In this document: piece after piece, positions 1 through 9,362 of the stretch
Position numbering within the stretch: the first letter of the stretch is position 1
Layout of the letters: each line of letters opens with the position of its first letter
NCBI GenBank assembly: GCA_019914945.1
Contig: CM034109.1
Location: 3,410,001 to 3,474,000 of the forward strand
Length of the DNA: 64,000 nucleotides
DNA from: Typha latifolia
Lineage: Eukaryota > Streptophyta > Magnoliopsida > Poales > Typhaceae
Reading direction: 5' to 3'
Made by a program: the position numbers and the translations under genes
The notes under the pieces: generated by a model
Database searches by the model: none
Told to the model about the DNA's origin: nothing
Seen by the model: only the letters and a program-made list of their open reading frames with translations

Positions 1-60
1 CTCACATCCGTTAATCAAACGTCAACTCATCGATAGGGTCCATGGGACCCAAGGAGGATG
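1..60 (-). mobile_element. Tekay/Del LTR scrap
   Basis: The first ~60 bases resemble the stretch found in the other Tekay-type LTRs of this window near 41605 and 11100 (a ...CTCATCG...GGTCCA.GGG.... block), read on the reverse strand. Only this scrap is in the window. The junction with the integrase remnant that follows lies at about 60-86. Confidence 0.4.
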
Positions 61-85
61 GAGACCTTGCTTTCGATGCATCATC

Positions 86-433
86 AAAAGTTAGCACATC
101 GCTACTTTGGTCCGTTTTAGGTGTTAGAACGTATCAGTTCGGTTGCATATCGATTGGAGCTTGCCTGAAGGGTCGAGAGTACATCGTGTCTTCCATGTTT
201 CATTGCTGAGAGAGCGGATTGGAGACCATAAGGTCGTTGGATCAGTTATACCAGAGCCATTGGAGGAGATAGAGATCGTAGAGCTAGTACGTGTACCTGC
301 TAGGCGCCGACGATGACATGGTATCAGATTAGAGATGGAAATTCCAGTTGAGTGGCTTGGCAAGCCATTTGATGAGGTGACATAGGAGATGGAGACAGAT
401 ACCTTGGAGCATTTTCCCGACTTTACACCTTGA
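86..433 (+). pseudogene. Chromovirus integrase C-terminus with chromodomain (family A)
   Basis: Forward remnant of the end of a Ty3/gypsy pol polyprotein. The readable part starts in the integrase C-terminal region (a [14 protein letters not shown] segment), passes through the family's HxVFHVSLLRE-type stretch at about 195-225, and ends in a chromodomain (IPVEWLGKPFDEVT, then EHFPDF) closed by TGA at 431-433. Chromodomains at the integrase end define chromoviruses and are thought to guide integration to particular chromatin. In-frame stops (for example TGG to TAG in the chromodomain near 388) show it is dead. The polypurine tract and 3' LTR follow directly. Confidence 0.8.
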
Positions 434-439
434 GGGCAA

Positions 440-452
440 GGTGGGGGAAGCG
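440..452 (+). promoter_or_regulatory. Polypurine tract (plus-strand primer) of family A chromovirus
   Basis: GGTGGGGGAAGCG lies directly before the TG of the LTR. The same purine run precedes LTR starts at 26806 and, on the reverse strand, at 35653, 21226 and 1507. Confidence 0.75.
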
Positions 453-499
453 TGGTGGGTTGATACACCTTGTTAGAGTCTTTTTTTATTGCTTTCGAA

Positions 500-715
500 C
501 ACGGAAGGGGTCGCGTTTGAATGCCTTTACGAATGCCTGCATCAGGTTTGCAAAAATAGAGAACGCAAAATATGCATTCGAATGCGATCAGGCGCGTTCG
601 AATGTCTGCATCAGGTTCGCATCGATAGAGAATGCCTTTTATGCGTTTGAACACGATCAGGTGCGTTTGAATGCGATCGGGTGCGTTCGAACGCGATCGG
701 CGGGAGTCCACTAGA
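500..715 (+). repeat. U3 array of GCGTTCGAACGC palindromes
   Basis: About six perfect or decayed GCGTTYGAAYGC units, separated by GATCGGGCGC-type spacers and by two copies of a TTCGCAnnnATAGAGAA segment (near 545 and 615). The best-kept unit is at about 682-693. The array ends ~45 bp upstream of the TATA box, as in the other LTRs of this family. Confidence 0.85.
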
Positions 716-757
716 ATTAGGGTTAATTATTATTATTTTGGCTTGTTGGCTAGCCTC

Positions 758-763
758 TATAAA
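758..763 (+). promoter_or_regulatory. LTR TATA box
   Basis: TATAAA inside CCTCTATAAAGGTGTGGAT. The same context is kept at 62457 and, on the reverse strand, at 16642 and 58724, which supports it as the LTR core promoter. Confidence 0.7.
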
Positions 764-1225
764 GGTGTGGATGATAGTCAAATTCATTATGCTATTGGAA
801 TATTAGTTTCTTGCCTCTCTATCTTCTCTCTACTCTAATCTCCCTCAATGTCCCTCAATCCAGTCGAGCATCATTGTTAGCGGAGCTCCTTTCTTTTTCA
901 CCTAGTCGCCTCTATCGACCCTAAAAAATGACTTGCTCTCTTCCTCCTCTTCTCTGGTGTATCACCTTGAACTACCACACATCCATTAATCCACCTTCAT
1001 CAATCCCTAGTCGAGCTCCACCACCTCTAAGTGGAGGTGTTAGTAGTGTGTGGAGGTGGAGAGATGGAGAGATGGAGAGAGAGCTTAGCTAAGGAAGAAG
1101 GGATGCCATGACTAGAGCTTGGGCTGAGGAAGAAGGGCTAGCGTGACTACCGAGGTGAGCTCGGGTGTGAGGCTAAGTTTAGGTTGGGGTTGATGGGCTC
1201 AGCTGGTGGCCTCAATAGGAGTGCG

Positions 1226-1227
<2 letters not shown>

Positions 1228-1297
<70 letters not shown>
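1228..1297. repeat. (GA)35 microsatellite
   Basis: An uninterrupted GA run of about 70 bp. In the sense orientation of the surrounding LTR it is CT and lies 50-120 bp downstream of the TATA box. The open reading frames through it are repeat artefacts. Confidence 0.95.
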
Positions 1298-1299
<2 letters not shown>

Positions 1300-1394
1300 A
1301 ATTAGGGTAATTCTCATTGCCCTCTTGGGGTGCTCACCACACCATCTTTATAGTGGCTACCCCATACTAGGTTATTTGCTCTTCAAGCAACTAA

Positions 1395-1479
1395 ACCAAC
1401 CTTGACTCGACTAGACTAACCCAACCAACCTAACTCGACTAGACCAACCCGACCAACCTAACTCAACTAGACCAACTAG
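1395..1479. repeat. 28-bp tandem repeat, three copies, in L3 U3
   Basis: Units begin at about 1395, 1424 and 1452, with core AACTCGACTAGACCAACC. The array lies ~45 bp upstream of the reverse-strand TATA box, the position held by the TTCGAA array in the other chromovirus LTRs. Confidence 0.85.
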
Positions 1480-1507
1480 CTCTGGGCTGGTTCACAATAA
1501 TCCACCA

Positions 1508-2151
1508 CGCTTTCGCCACCTTATCCTCAAGGTGTGAAGTCAAGGAAGTGCTCGGCTATCTTGGACTCAAGCTCCCATGTAGCGTCATCGGAGTGTCGAC
1601 CAAACCACTCTACCAGAATCACTATCTATAGCCTCCGATCTCTACATCGTCACCTCCTTGCCAAAACCCTCATCGGCTCCACTAGGTGTGTCTCCTCCAC
1701 TGGGTCAGGTATGTCCACATCCACGATATGGTCCATTCCTACTTGGGTAATGCCAGTCTGTATGCTACTAGGCCTACTTGCTCTAGCACTCGGAATGGCT
1801 CAAAATACCAGTGCGCTAGTTTTTGGTTGCGCACTAATCTTTGGATGATGACCTACTAATATGGTTGAACACACACGAACACCAGGTCGCCGACTATAAA
1901 CTCTTGCTCACGATGCTTGCGATCATAGACCTGATTTATGCTGTTCAGTGCCTCTGCCATGTGGGTCCGCAGTCTCCTCAGGGTAGCATCTCTATCCATC
2001 AACTCTAGGTTCACCTCTGTTCCATTCTGAGAGGCTACGGGGTCATAGGCCCACAAGGTCAGTGATGGCCTACCATACACTGCCTCAAAGGGGGTTATCT
2101 GAATGCTAGTGTGAAAGGCAATGTTGTAGGACCACTCTGCCCATGGCAGAT
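1508..2151 (-). pseudogene. Chromovirus integrase C-terminal half with chromodomain, reverse
   Basis: Reads from 2151 down. It begins inside the integrase core at LPWAEWSYN...TPFEAVYGRP, goes through the DRDATLRRLRTHM region and YDRKHREQEFIVGD, and ends in a decayed chromodomain (1522-1690, WFGRHSDDATWELE). It is the second half of an integrase whose first half is at 8140-8415; a Tekay LTR separates them and a 5-bp duplication marks the break. The reading frame is open from about 2151 to 1856, with breaks further on. Confidence 0.8.
2147..2151. repeat. Target-site duplication CAGAT (partner 8140-8144)
   Basis: CAGAT occurs directly before the TG at 2152 and directly after the CA at 8139. A 5-bp direct duplication around a TG...CA element is the LTR-retrotransposon integration signature. 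The integrase frame rejoins across it (NYL at 8140s, LPWAEW at 2140s). Confidence 0.9.
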
Positions 2152-3508
2152 TGTGACACCCACACTCTAAACACGTGCATAGCACGAGCCCACACGGCAC
2201 GTGCATAGCACCTGACCATTCAGTTTGTTACTGACAATCAAATAAACCTGTAGCAACATCATAATTTTATCCACAATATCTAAACTAAGAATAACTCAAG
2301 TCTAACTGTCAACAGCATACAGATAACCCTACTTGGGCCCCACACAGGCCACAACACATTATCAAGAGCTTTTCACAACTACATATACACAACAAGAGGT
2401 ATATACATAATTTTACAAGTACAAAGTCACCTGCTAAAATATAAGACAATGATACAGATACACTTTGGAGGATGTCAACTATTACATCAGATAAGATAAC
2501 TCATCTGGCATACAACACTAACCACACTCTACTCCTCACTCACCAGCAAGACCTCTAAGGGAGTATCCTGCTCCTCTCGATCACTTGGGTTTTTGGAAAG
2601 GAGGAAACAAGAGAGTCATGAGCTAAAGGCTCAGTGAATAGACCTTACCCCGAATTAGTGATGCCAAATAAAGAGTAAATCAAGTACTGGATAATATAGA
2701 TCAGAAAGAGTATCATATCATGAATAAGTAAATGAATGTATCCTCAATACTATATAAATGAAATATAGATAACATGTCATGTCATAAATGATAAAAATAC
2801 ATAATCCTCAACAATGAATAAACAGATCACCACGTCATATGATCATCATAACTCTCTCTCTCAAATATGACACATGATGCATGCCGACCATGACAATGCT
2901 ATGATATCAGATATAATTATATATGATGTATATTGACCACTCAATAATCAGGTATGTCAAATAATAATGAAATCATATGCATTTCTTAACATCACGATCA
3001 TCACCGACATCTCGGTATAATATCATCATACTAGACCACTGTGCACAGTCAACACCCGGTACCCGGTCTCAATATCATGCCCGAAGGCTCAGAGCATACT
3101 CTGCCATCTGCAAGGAGTATCTCAAATATAACCATACCCTACCATCCGCTAAGGGTATCAACATCCATCCAGACCAAGCACCCCACATAGTTGATAGAAA
3201 TCTCGTGAGGATAACTCGCTACATATGCCCTAGCGAACGGCATGTGTCCGATTGTCTGTGTGCACAGACTCAACTAACCTCGGACATGGGCCACGAGATA
3301 TCGCATATCAACGACCATAATCATCACTCCAGGTACCCCTAACCCTAGCGCCTACTCGGGTATCCTCATGCTTTCTATCAGCTATCCTATCAATCACATT
3401 TCATGCTTTCCCCTACTAAATGTCAGATCGAATGCATATATCCAGTACGATAACAAGTCAAAGCATAACAGGAATTTAGGTGGAATAGGAATCAAGAGAA
3501 AATGATGC

Positions 3509-3513
3509 AATGT
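3509..3513. repeat. Target-site duplication AATGT (partner 6691-6695)
   Basis: AATGT precedes TGTAACAACCC at 3514 and follows GGGGGCATTACA ending at 6690. Removing 3514-6690 plus one copy restores the surrounding LTR P1, which continues at 6696. Confidence 0.9.
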
Positions 3514-3725
3514 TGTAACAACCCAATCCCAAAAAAAAAAAGAAAAAAAAAATTCATGGGCACGACGCGACCGGCCACACTATGGTTGGCCTCGTGCCCA
3601 TGCCAGCTGCTCATGCAGCTTGGTGGGGCGCCACGCGCTGCGGCCCGCTGCCGCAGCCAACTAGCCGCGATGGGCCCCGGCGCCGCCACTACTCCTCCTC
3701 CACCGCCTTCTCTCTCTCTCTTTAA

Positions 3726-3730
<5 letters not shown>

Positions 3731-3780
<50 letters not shown>
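3731..3780. repeat. (CT)25 microsatellite in LTR P2
   Basis: A clean CT run about 220 bp inside the sense start of the LTR, with a second impure CT tract at about 3845-3896. Equivalent CT tracts occupy the same region of P1, P5, P6 and P7. Confidence 0.95.
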
Positions 3781-3783
<3 letters not shown>

Positions 3784-4050
3784 CACCCTCTCACTCTACT
3801 CTCTCTCACTCCCTGGGCCGCTGCCGCCGCCCGGTGAGATCTCTCACTCCCCCTCTCTTTCCTTCTCTCTCTCCCTCTCTCTCTCTCTTTCTCTCTCGCC
3901 CGAGGTTGGGATCGTCGGAGCCGAGCCGCGCCGAGAGGCCGGCCGGGCGGCCGGCGGCGCACGGCCACGGTGCCCTCCCCGCCGCCCGGTCCGCAACCTC
4001 CTCCCTCACCTCCTCTCTTTCTTCTCTTCCTCTTCTCTTCTTCTTCTTCT

Positions 4051-4098
<48 letters not shown>

Positions 4099-4099
4099 T
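4051..4099. repeat. (TTTC)12 microsatellite in LTR P2
   Basis: A tetranucleotide run within a longer pyrimidine-only stretch (4011-4135) just before the GC palindrome. P5 has a shorter TTTC run at about 30376-30394 in the matching position. Confidence 0.9.
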
Positions 4100-5614
4100 T
4101 TCTCCTTCTTCCTCAGCTCCTTCTCTTTCCTTCTGCACAGTGTTGGGCTCGGCCTAGCAGTGATGGTAGATGTAATTAATTTATTAATTAATTAGTTTAT
4201 TTATGTTATTTATTTAGGTATTTTTCTTCTTAATTAATGCAAATAGATTATTTAGACATTAACTATTTTAATAATATTATATATCCTTCAATATAATTTT
4301 ATTAATGATAATTTTTATAATTAATAATTAATTAGGTATAAATATAGGTAATACTTATATTTATTTATTTATTTACATATCTATTAGATTAATAGATAGA
4401 TTTGTAAATTATAATTATTAGATTTATATTCTAATACCCTCATCATATATATTTTAAGTATTTCTATTAATTTTATGATTATTCTGCAACAAATAAAATA
4501 CTAAGTTTATTTAGTTATTTATTTATTATTTTATTGAGTAAAGACTGCGTTGTCCCTAATTAATCAAGATAGTGTATGAATTATAAAATTAATTAAAATT
4601 AGACCACCTCTATACTTATTTAGCCTTTTATTTTATTTTATAATTATATATTTAGAAATACTCTTATATAAAACGAAACATGCCTCTTCTCCTTATATTA
4701 TAACTAACATTTTATAGTAATAAAGAATTATAATATTTGAATCGTATCTATATTATAGACCTAGTTATGTAATCAAAAATAAAGAAAAGTGATTCTAAAT
4801 CTAATAAACCTTTATATTTTAACTGAATTAATTCTAATTAGATAAACGGCTAACATCATACAACTTAAATATTTCAGATCCCGAACCCCCTTATTTGAGA
4901 CCCCGTGGACCTTGCTAGCGATGAGTGTCATTTGGTTACCTGACGGACGTGAGAGATGCATGGTTTGTATCTTCTGATCAGACGGTGAGTAGTCTTATCC
5001 CTTAGATGCCTTTCTCAAATTAGGTTATATTATATATTTGTGTATATGCATGTTTTAGCCTCCAGCATGATTATATGATTTTATCTAGAGATGATTATAT
5101 TCGAGCATATTTTATCATGCATTCGATTATGCTGATTTGAATATGAGTTGGTGATATATATAGAGATGATCAGAGATGATTCTACTATTATGATTGTTTA
5201 CCGAGTTGATCTGTAGCATGAGTATGCATGTAATAGATTAGCACGAGTATGTATGTAATAGATTAGCATGAGTATGCATGTGTTGACGATACAGTTAGAG
5301 ATTACATTGCATCATTTTCTCTTGATTCCTATTCCACCTAAATTTCTGTTATGCTTTGACTTGTTATCGTAATGGATATATGCATATGATTTGTCATTTA
5401 GAAAGAAAGCATGAAATGTGATTGATAGGATAGTTGATAGAAAGCGTGGGGATACCCGAGTGGGCGCGAGGGTTAGGACGCGCTTGGTGGATGATTGATT
5501 GCTCGACATGGTCGCGATCCTGTTGGCCTTACGTTCGAGGTCATTAGTCTGTGTGCGAGTTATCCTCACGAGATTTCTATCAGCTAGAAGGGTGCCCGGT
5601 CTGGATGGATGTTG

Positions 5615-5639
5615 ATACCTTTAGCGGATGGCAGGGTAT
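5615..5639 (+). repeat. 25-bp hairpin unit of Tekay LTR (P2 copy)
   Basis: ATACCTT and AGGGTAT flank an 11-base loop; in the sense strand the seven pairs include one U.G wobble. A weaker second unit follows at about 5657-5680. P3 carries six copies. Confidence 0.65.
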
Positions 5640-7479
5640 GGTTATATTTGAGGTACTCCTTGCGGATGGCAGAGTATGCTCTGAGCCTTCGGGCATGATG
5701 TTGAGACCGGGTACCGGGTGTTTACTGTGCACAGTAGTCTAGTATGTCGATATTATACTGAGATGTCGGTGATGATTATGATGTTGAGAAATGCATATGA
5801 TTTCATTATCATTTGATTACCTGATTATCGAGTGGTCAATATTCATCATATATGATTGCATTTGATATCATAACGTGGTCATGGTCGGCATGCATCATGT
5901 GTCATATTTGAGAGAGAGTTATGATGATATTATGATACGGAGATTTGTTTACTCATGGTCGAGGATTATATACTTTTATCAGTTATGACATGTTATCTAC
6001 TTTTTATTTATATATTATTGAGGATACATTCATATACTCATTCACGGCATGATACTCTTTCTGATTCATATTATCCAGTATATGATTTACTCTCTGTTTG
6101 GCATCACTGATTCGGGGTAAGGTCTATTCACTAAGCCTTTTGCTCATGACTCTCTTTATTTTTTTTCTAACCCCTCAGATTTGTGGTACGTGATAGCGAC
6201 CTGAGATATCTTGAGAAGATATTTTAGAGTGATGATGAGGTGAGCTATTAATGCGAGACGGTATAGAAGATAGTTTAACCAGACATTGAGTTGTATCGTT
6301 GTTTGTTATATTTGTGCCTTATTGTATCGAATGATGATTTGTATAGTATATATCAGAATTTATAGCACTCGTGTATTAGTTGTTTAGTTGTATCTTGATG
6401 GTTTGTTGTGGCCTATGTGGGCCCTGCCAGATTATATAGTGGTCTAGTGTATATTATTATGAACTTGGATATTCATATGTTAACAAGTTTATTTAGTTGA
6501 TAGTATGATGTATTTGATGATGGATTATGTGATCATGGATAGGTTAACATGTTTTATTTGATGATGTCATGATTATATGTGCACAGGAGAGTATCTGTGT
6601 GGGACGAGCCCTGCCCGACCTGTCGCGTGCGCCACGCATGCAGTGTGGGCATGTGGGCGTGCACGTGCCGTGCCGGGCGGGGGCATTACAAATGTAATCT
6701 CTAACTGTATCGTCAACACATGCATACTCATGCTACATATCAACTCGGTAAACAATCATAACAGTAGAATCATCTCTAATCATCTCTATATATATCACCA
6801 ATGTACTCATATCCCAAATCAGCATAATCGAATGCATGATAAAATATGCTCGACTGTAATCATCTCTAGATAAAATCATATAATTATGCTGGAGGTCAAA
6901 ACATACGTGTACATAAGATATAATATATTCTAATTTGAGAAAGGCGTCTAGGGGATAAGACTACTCACACCACTGAAATACCAAACCACCACTCGTTCAC
7001 GCTGCTACGATAACGATCAGGCCTCAATAGCTAGGTCCATAGGGTCTTAAACAGGGGGGTCGAGATCTGAAATTATTTATAACAAATATGTCAGTCTTTC
7101 TATTAATTAAAATTAACCCGACAAAAGAATAGTTTTTTATTGTAATTATGTACTCTTCATTTCTATATTTGTTTTTGTTATTTATTAATCATAATTATAT
7201 TATTTAATTGTGTATTTAGAATATATTTTATCTGTCTATTATTCTCTTTGATAATTAAGAAAATAAGAATTAAGTTACTGTAATTAATTATGTAAGAATA
7301 TACATACATAACCGTAATATTTACTATTACCTACTTAGGATTAAAATAATAATTTATATTGCAGGTATTTTGCTAAACATGATATAATTAGAATTATATA
7401 CTAACTATGATACAATTATATTTAATTTGTATAACTTAAATACATTAAATTAACTAAGGTAAACTAATTGTGCATATCT

Positions 7480-7502
7480 ATGTATATATATATATATATA
7501 AT
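7480..7502. repeat. (TA)n microsatellite in LTR P1
   Basis: A short TA run between the AT-rich LTR body and the GC palindrome pair. Confidence 0.75.
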
Positions 7503-7514
7503 ATAAATGTATAT

Positions 7515-7571
7515 GGTGCTGGGCTCAGCCCTGCACCATGCACAGCAAGGCGCTGGGCCGAGCCTAGCACC
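7515..7571 (-). repeat. Pair of GC palindromes in LTR P1
   Basis: Two imperfect inverted repeats of the GGTGCTGGGC..GCCCAGCACC type at 7515-7537 and 7549-7571. The same element occurs in every copy that keeps this region, singly or doubled. Confidence 0.75.
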
Positions 7572-7768
7572 CCTTGCAAAGTGCAGCCAAGGAGAGAAGG
7601 GGAAAAAAAAGAGGAGAGGAAGACGAAAGAGAAGAAGAAGAAGAAGAAGAAGAAGGAGAAGGTTGGGACATGGGGGAGGGGTGCGGCCGCTGGTGGCCAC
7701 TTAGCGGCCGGCCTCTCGCCGATGGCTCAACCCTCCGGCGGTCCGAGAGAAGGCCGACAAAGAGAGGT

Positions 7769-7982
<214 letters not shown>

Positions 7983-8139
7983 GCGGGGAGGGGCTGCGGC
8001 GGCGGCGGTAGGGGCCCACCGCGCCAGCTGGCTCGGCCAGGTTGGCCGGGCCGGCGATTGGGGCGCGTGGCGCCCATCCCTGCTGCCACGTCGTGCCATG
8101 CAGTGCAGTTTTTTTTTTTTTTGGGCTTGGGTTATTACA

Positions 8140-8415
8140 CAGATAATTGAGCCACCTCTTGGGGTGCTCTCTCACAAAGCAACAAAGATATTGCTCGATG
8201 CCTAATAGCTTGAAGTACTCTGTCCAAAAGTCATTGATGAAGACTCGATCTCTATTTGAGACTATGGAACGTGGCATGCCATGAAGCTTGCCAACATCGC
8301 GTACAAACACCTCCGCTACAGTCTACGCCAAGAATGGGTGCACCAGGGCTAAGAAGTGGGCACACTTGCTTAGCCTGTCTACCACCACAAATATAACAGT
8401 GATAGGTTACGGAAC
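8140..8415 (-). pseudogene. Chromovirus integrase core, first half, catalytic Glu segment deleted
   Basis: Reads from 8415 down: [15 protein letters not shown], a FVRDVGKLHGMPRSIVSNRD stretch with the second catalytic Asp, then FWTEYFKLLG joined directly to IEQYLCCF. In the relatives here (for example 25985-26160) about 24 residues lie between these two points and carry the YHPQTD..TEVVNR segment with the catalytic Glu. The deletion keeps the frame. The sequence continues at 2151 after the Tekay insertion. Confidence 0.8.
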
Positions 8416-8547
8416 GTCCCCTTCAATATCTGGATTGATTATAGGAAGTAGTCCACGCAACCGAGGAAAAATATTCACCAAATATTCTCCCATAGTCAGA
8501 AAATTACAAAACTAAGGTTGGTCGATCCGTAACTTCCTGATCTACCT
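8416..8547 (-). mobile_element. Chromovirus LTR U5 fragment, reverse
   Basis: Matches the U5 end of the other family A LTRs (GGAAGTAGTCC...GGAAAAATATTCACC...CCGTAACTTCCTGATCTAC on the plus strand). It joins the integrase remnant directly, so the whole gag-protease-RT interval has been lost at this junction. Confidence 0.6.
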
Positions 8548-9362
8548 TTTTTCTTTTATTTAGAAATCAACTCAAAGATTTAAACAAGACGTTAATCCTC
8601 TAGTGGTACTATTGGACAAACATATCCCTACTAAATCATCCATCTTGCCGGTACAATCAAAATTTTATACCTACTAACATAAGTATCTTGCAAACATAAT
8701 TTATCATACCAGTCATCCCAAAAATTCCTTTCCCTATACTATCTACAATCATCTATATCACAACACATAATTTCTTTTCCACTATACAAATTCATTATAT
8801 TTCTTACTCATCCATCCACAATCCATAATTATAACTTTCATAAAAATTAGAATAGTCTCTCTGCACATATATCTTTTATATCAATCTCCTAATCTCAAAT
8901 GTATCCATAATAGATCAAAAATCCAAAATATGCTATATATGCTCAAAATAACCTCAAATCTACTGCTAATAATCCTTCTGCATAAAATACCTATCTCCAC
9001 ATGTTTACAAATTTTTACACTTTATCGCAACATATGAACATGTCGACATCTCCAATATTATGCTCCACTAACTATAACACCTCGACCTCAATAACATCAA
9101 TGCATGATTTAGTACTATCTCTTCCTATTCATTAGTCGCTCAGATAAATTCTAAACACACAAATATCACAAATTATTTCTATCAATATCGTCAAGTATCG
9201 AACTTAATAATCTCAACATCACCACCTAGATCTCTATCTCAACCAATTAATATCAAACTCATCGAGATCGACTACTAGCGTAACCCTAAACCAAATCAAC
9301 AACTACTATACTTGATGGTTTGCCAGATCATCCTTAAACCTAAGCTCTAATACCACCTGAAT
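8548..9362 (-). mobile_element. Tekay internal leader, non-coding
   Basis: AT-rich sequence immediately inside the LTR ending at 9363, starting with a primer-binding site at 9344-9355. By position it is the untranslated leader of a Tekay element read on the reverse strand. I see no gag. The left end is cut by the chromovirus LTR fragment near 8548. Confidence 0.5.
9344..9355 (-). promoter_or_regulatory. Primer-binding site of Tekay element (tRNA-iMet)
   Basis: GCTCTAATACCA on the plus strand, i.e. TGGTATTAGAGC on the minus strand: one mismatch to the plant initiator-tRNA-Met site TGGTATCAGAGC. It lies 7 bases inside the LTR end at 9363, which fixes the sense strand of this LTR family. Confidence 0.75.

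Larger units (their letters stand above)
453..848 (+). mobile_element. Family A chromovirus 3' LTR, truncated
   Basis: Starts TGGTGGGTTGATAC directly after the polypurine tract. U3 holds the TTCGAA palindrome array (about 500-715), then a TATA box at 758-763 and the start of R/U5. Similarity to the complete LTRs at 28179 and 62187 stops near 848 (CTAATCTCCCTC), so U5 is missing and another LTR type follows in the opposite orientation. Confidence 0.75.
849..1506 (-). mobile_element. Chromovirus LTR of a third subfamily (L3), reverse
   Basis: On the reverse strand an LTR starts at 1507 with TGGTGGATTATTG, directly after a purine tract (1508-1526) and a chromodomain. It holds a 28-bp tandem array in U3 (1395-1479), a TATA box (CTTTATA on the plus strand, 1346-1352) and a long CT tract in the presumed leader. 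The far end (plus-strand left) is not defined; the part from 849 to about 1080 could belong to something else. It has no GCGTTCGAACGC units. Confidence 0.55.
3514..6690 (+). mobile_element. Tekay/Del-type solo LTR P2, complete, nested in P1
   Basis: 3177 bp from TGTAACAACCC to GGGGGCATTACA, bounded by a perfect 5-bp duplication. It lies in sense orientation: CT and CTTT microsatellites (3731-4099), a decayed GC palindrome (4138-4162), an AT-rich middle (4170-4860), then a conserved right half with two small hairpins (about 5615-5639 and 5657-5680) and a GC-rich end (6600-6690). It has no coding capacity. It is the most complete family reference in the window and must be younger than P1, which it interrupts. 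Confidence 0.9.

Noticed and set aside
430..714. Repeated peptide (NAFTNACIRFAKIENAKYAFE type) encoded across the TTCGAA arrays, also at 20874-21113 and 16692-16886
   Set aside because: The open frames come from the repeated DNA motif, occur on both strands and in different frames, and lie upstream of the LTR TATA box.
500..715. Heat-shock elements in the arrays (TTC and GAA modules)
   Set aside because: A heat-shock element needs GAA and TTC separated by two bases; here they abut as TTCGAA. A different factor is more likely.
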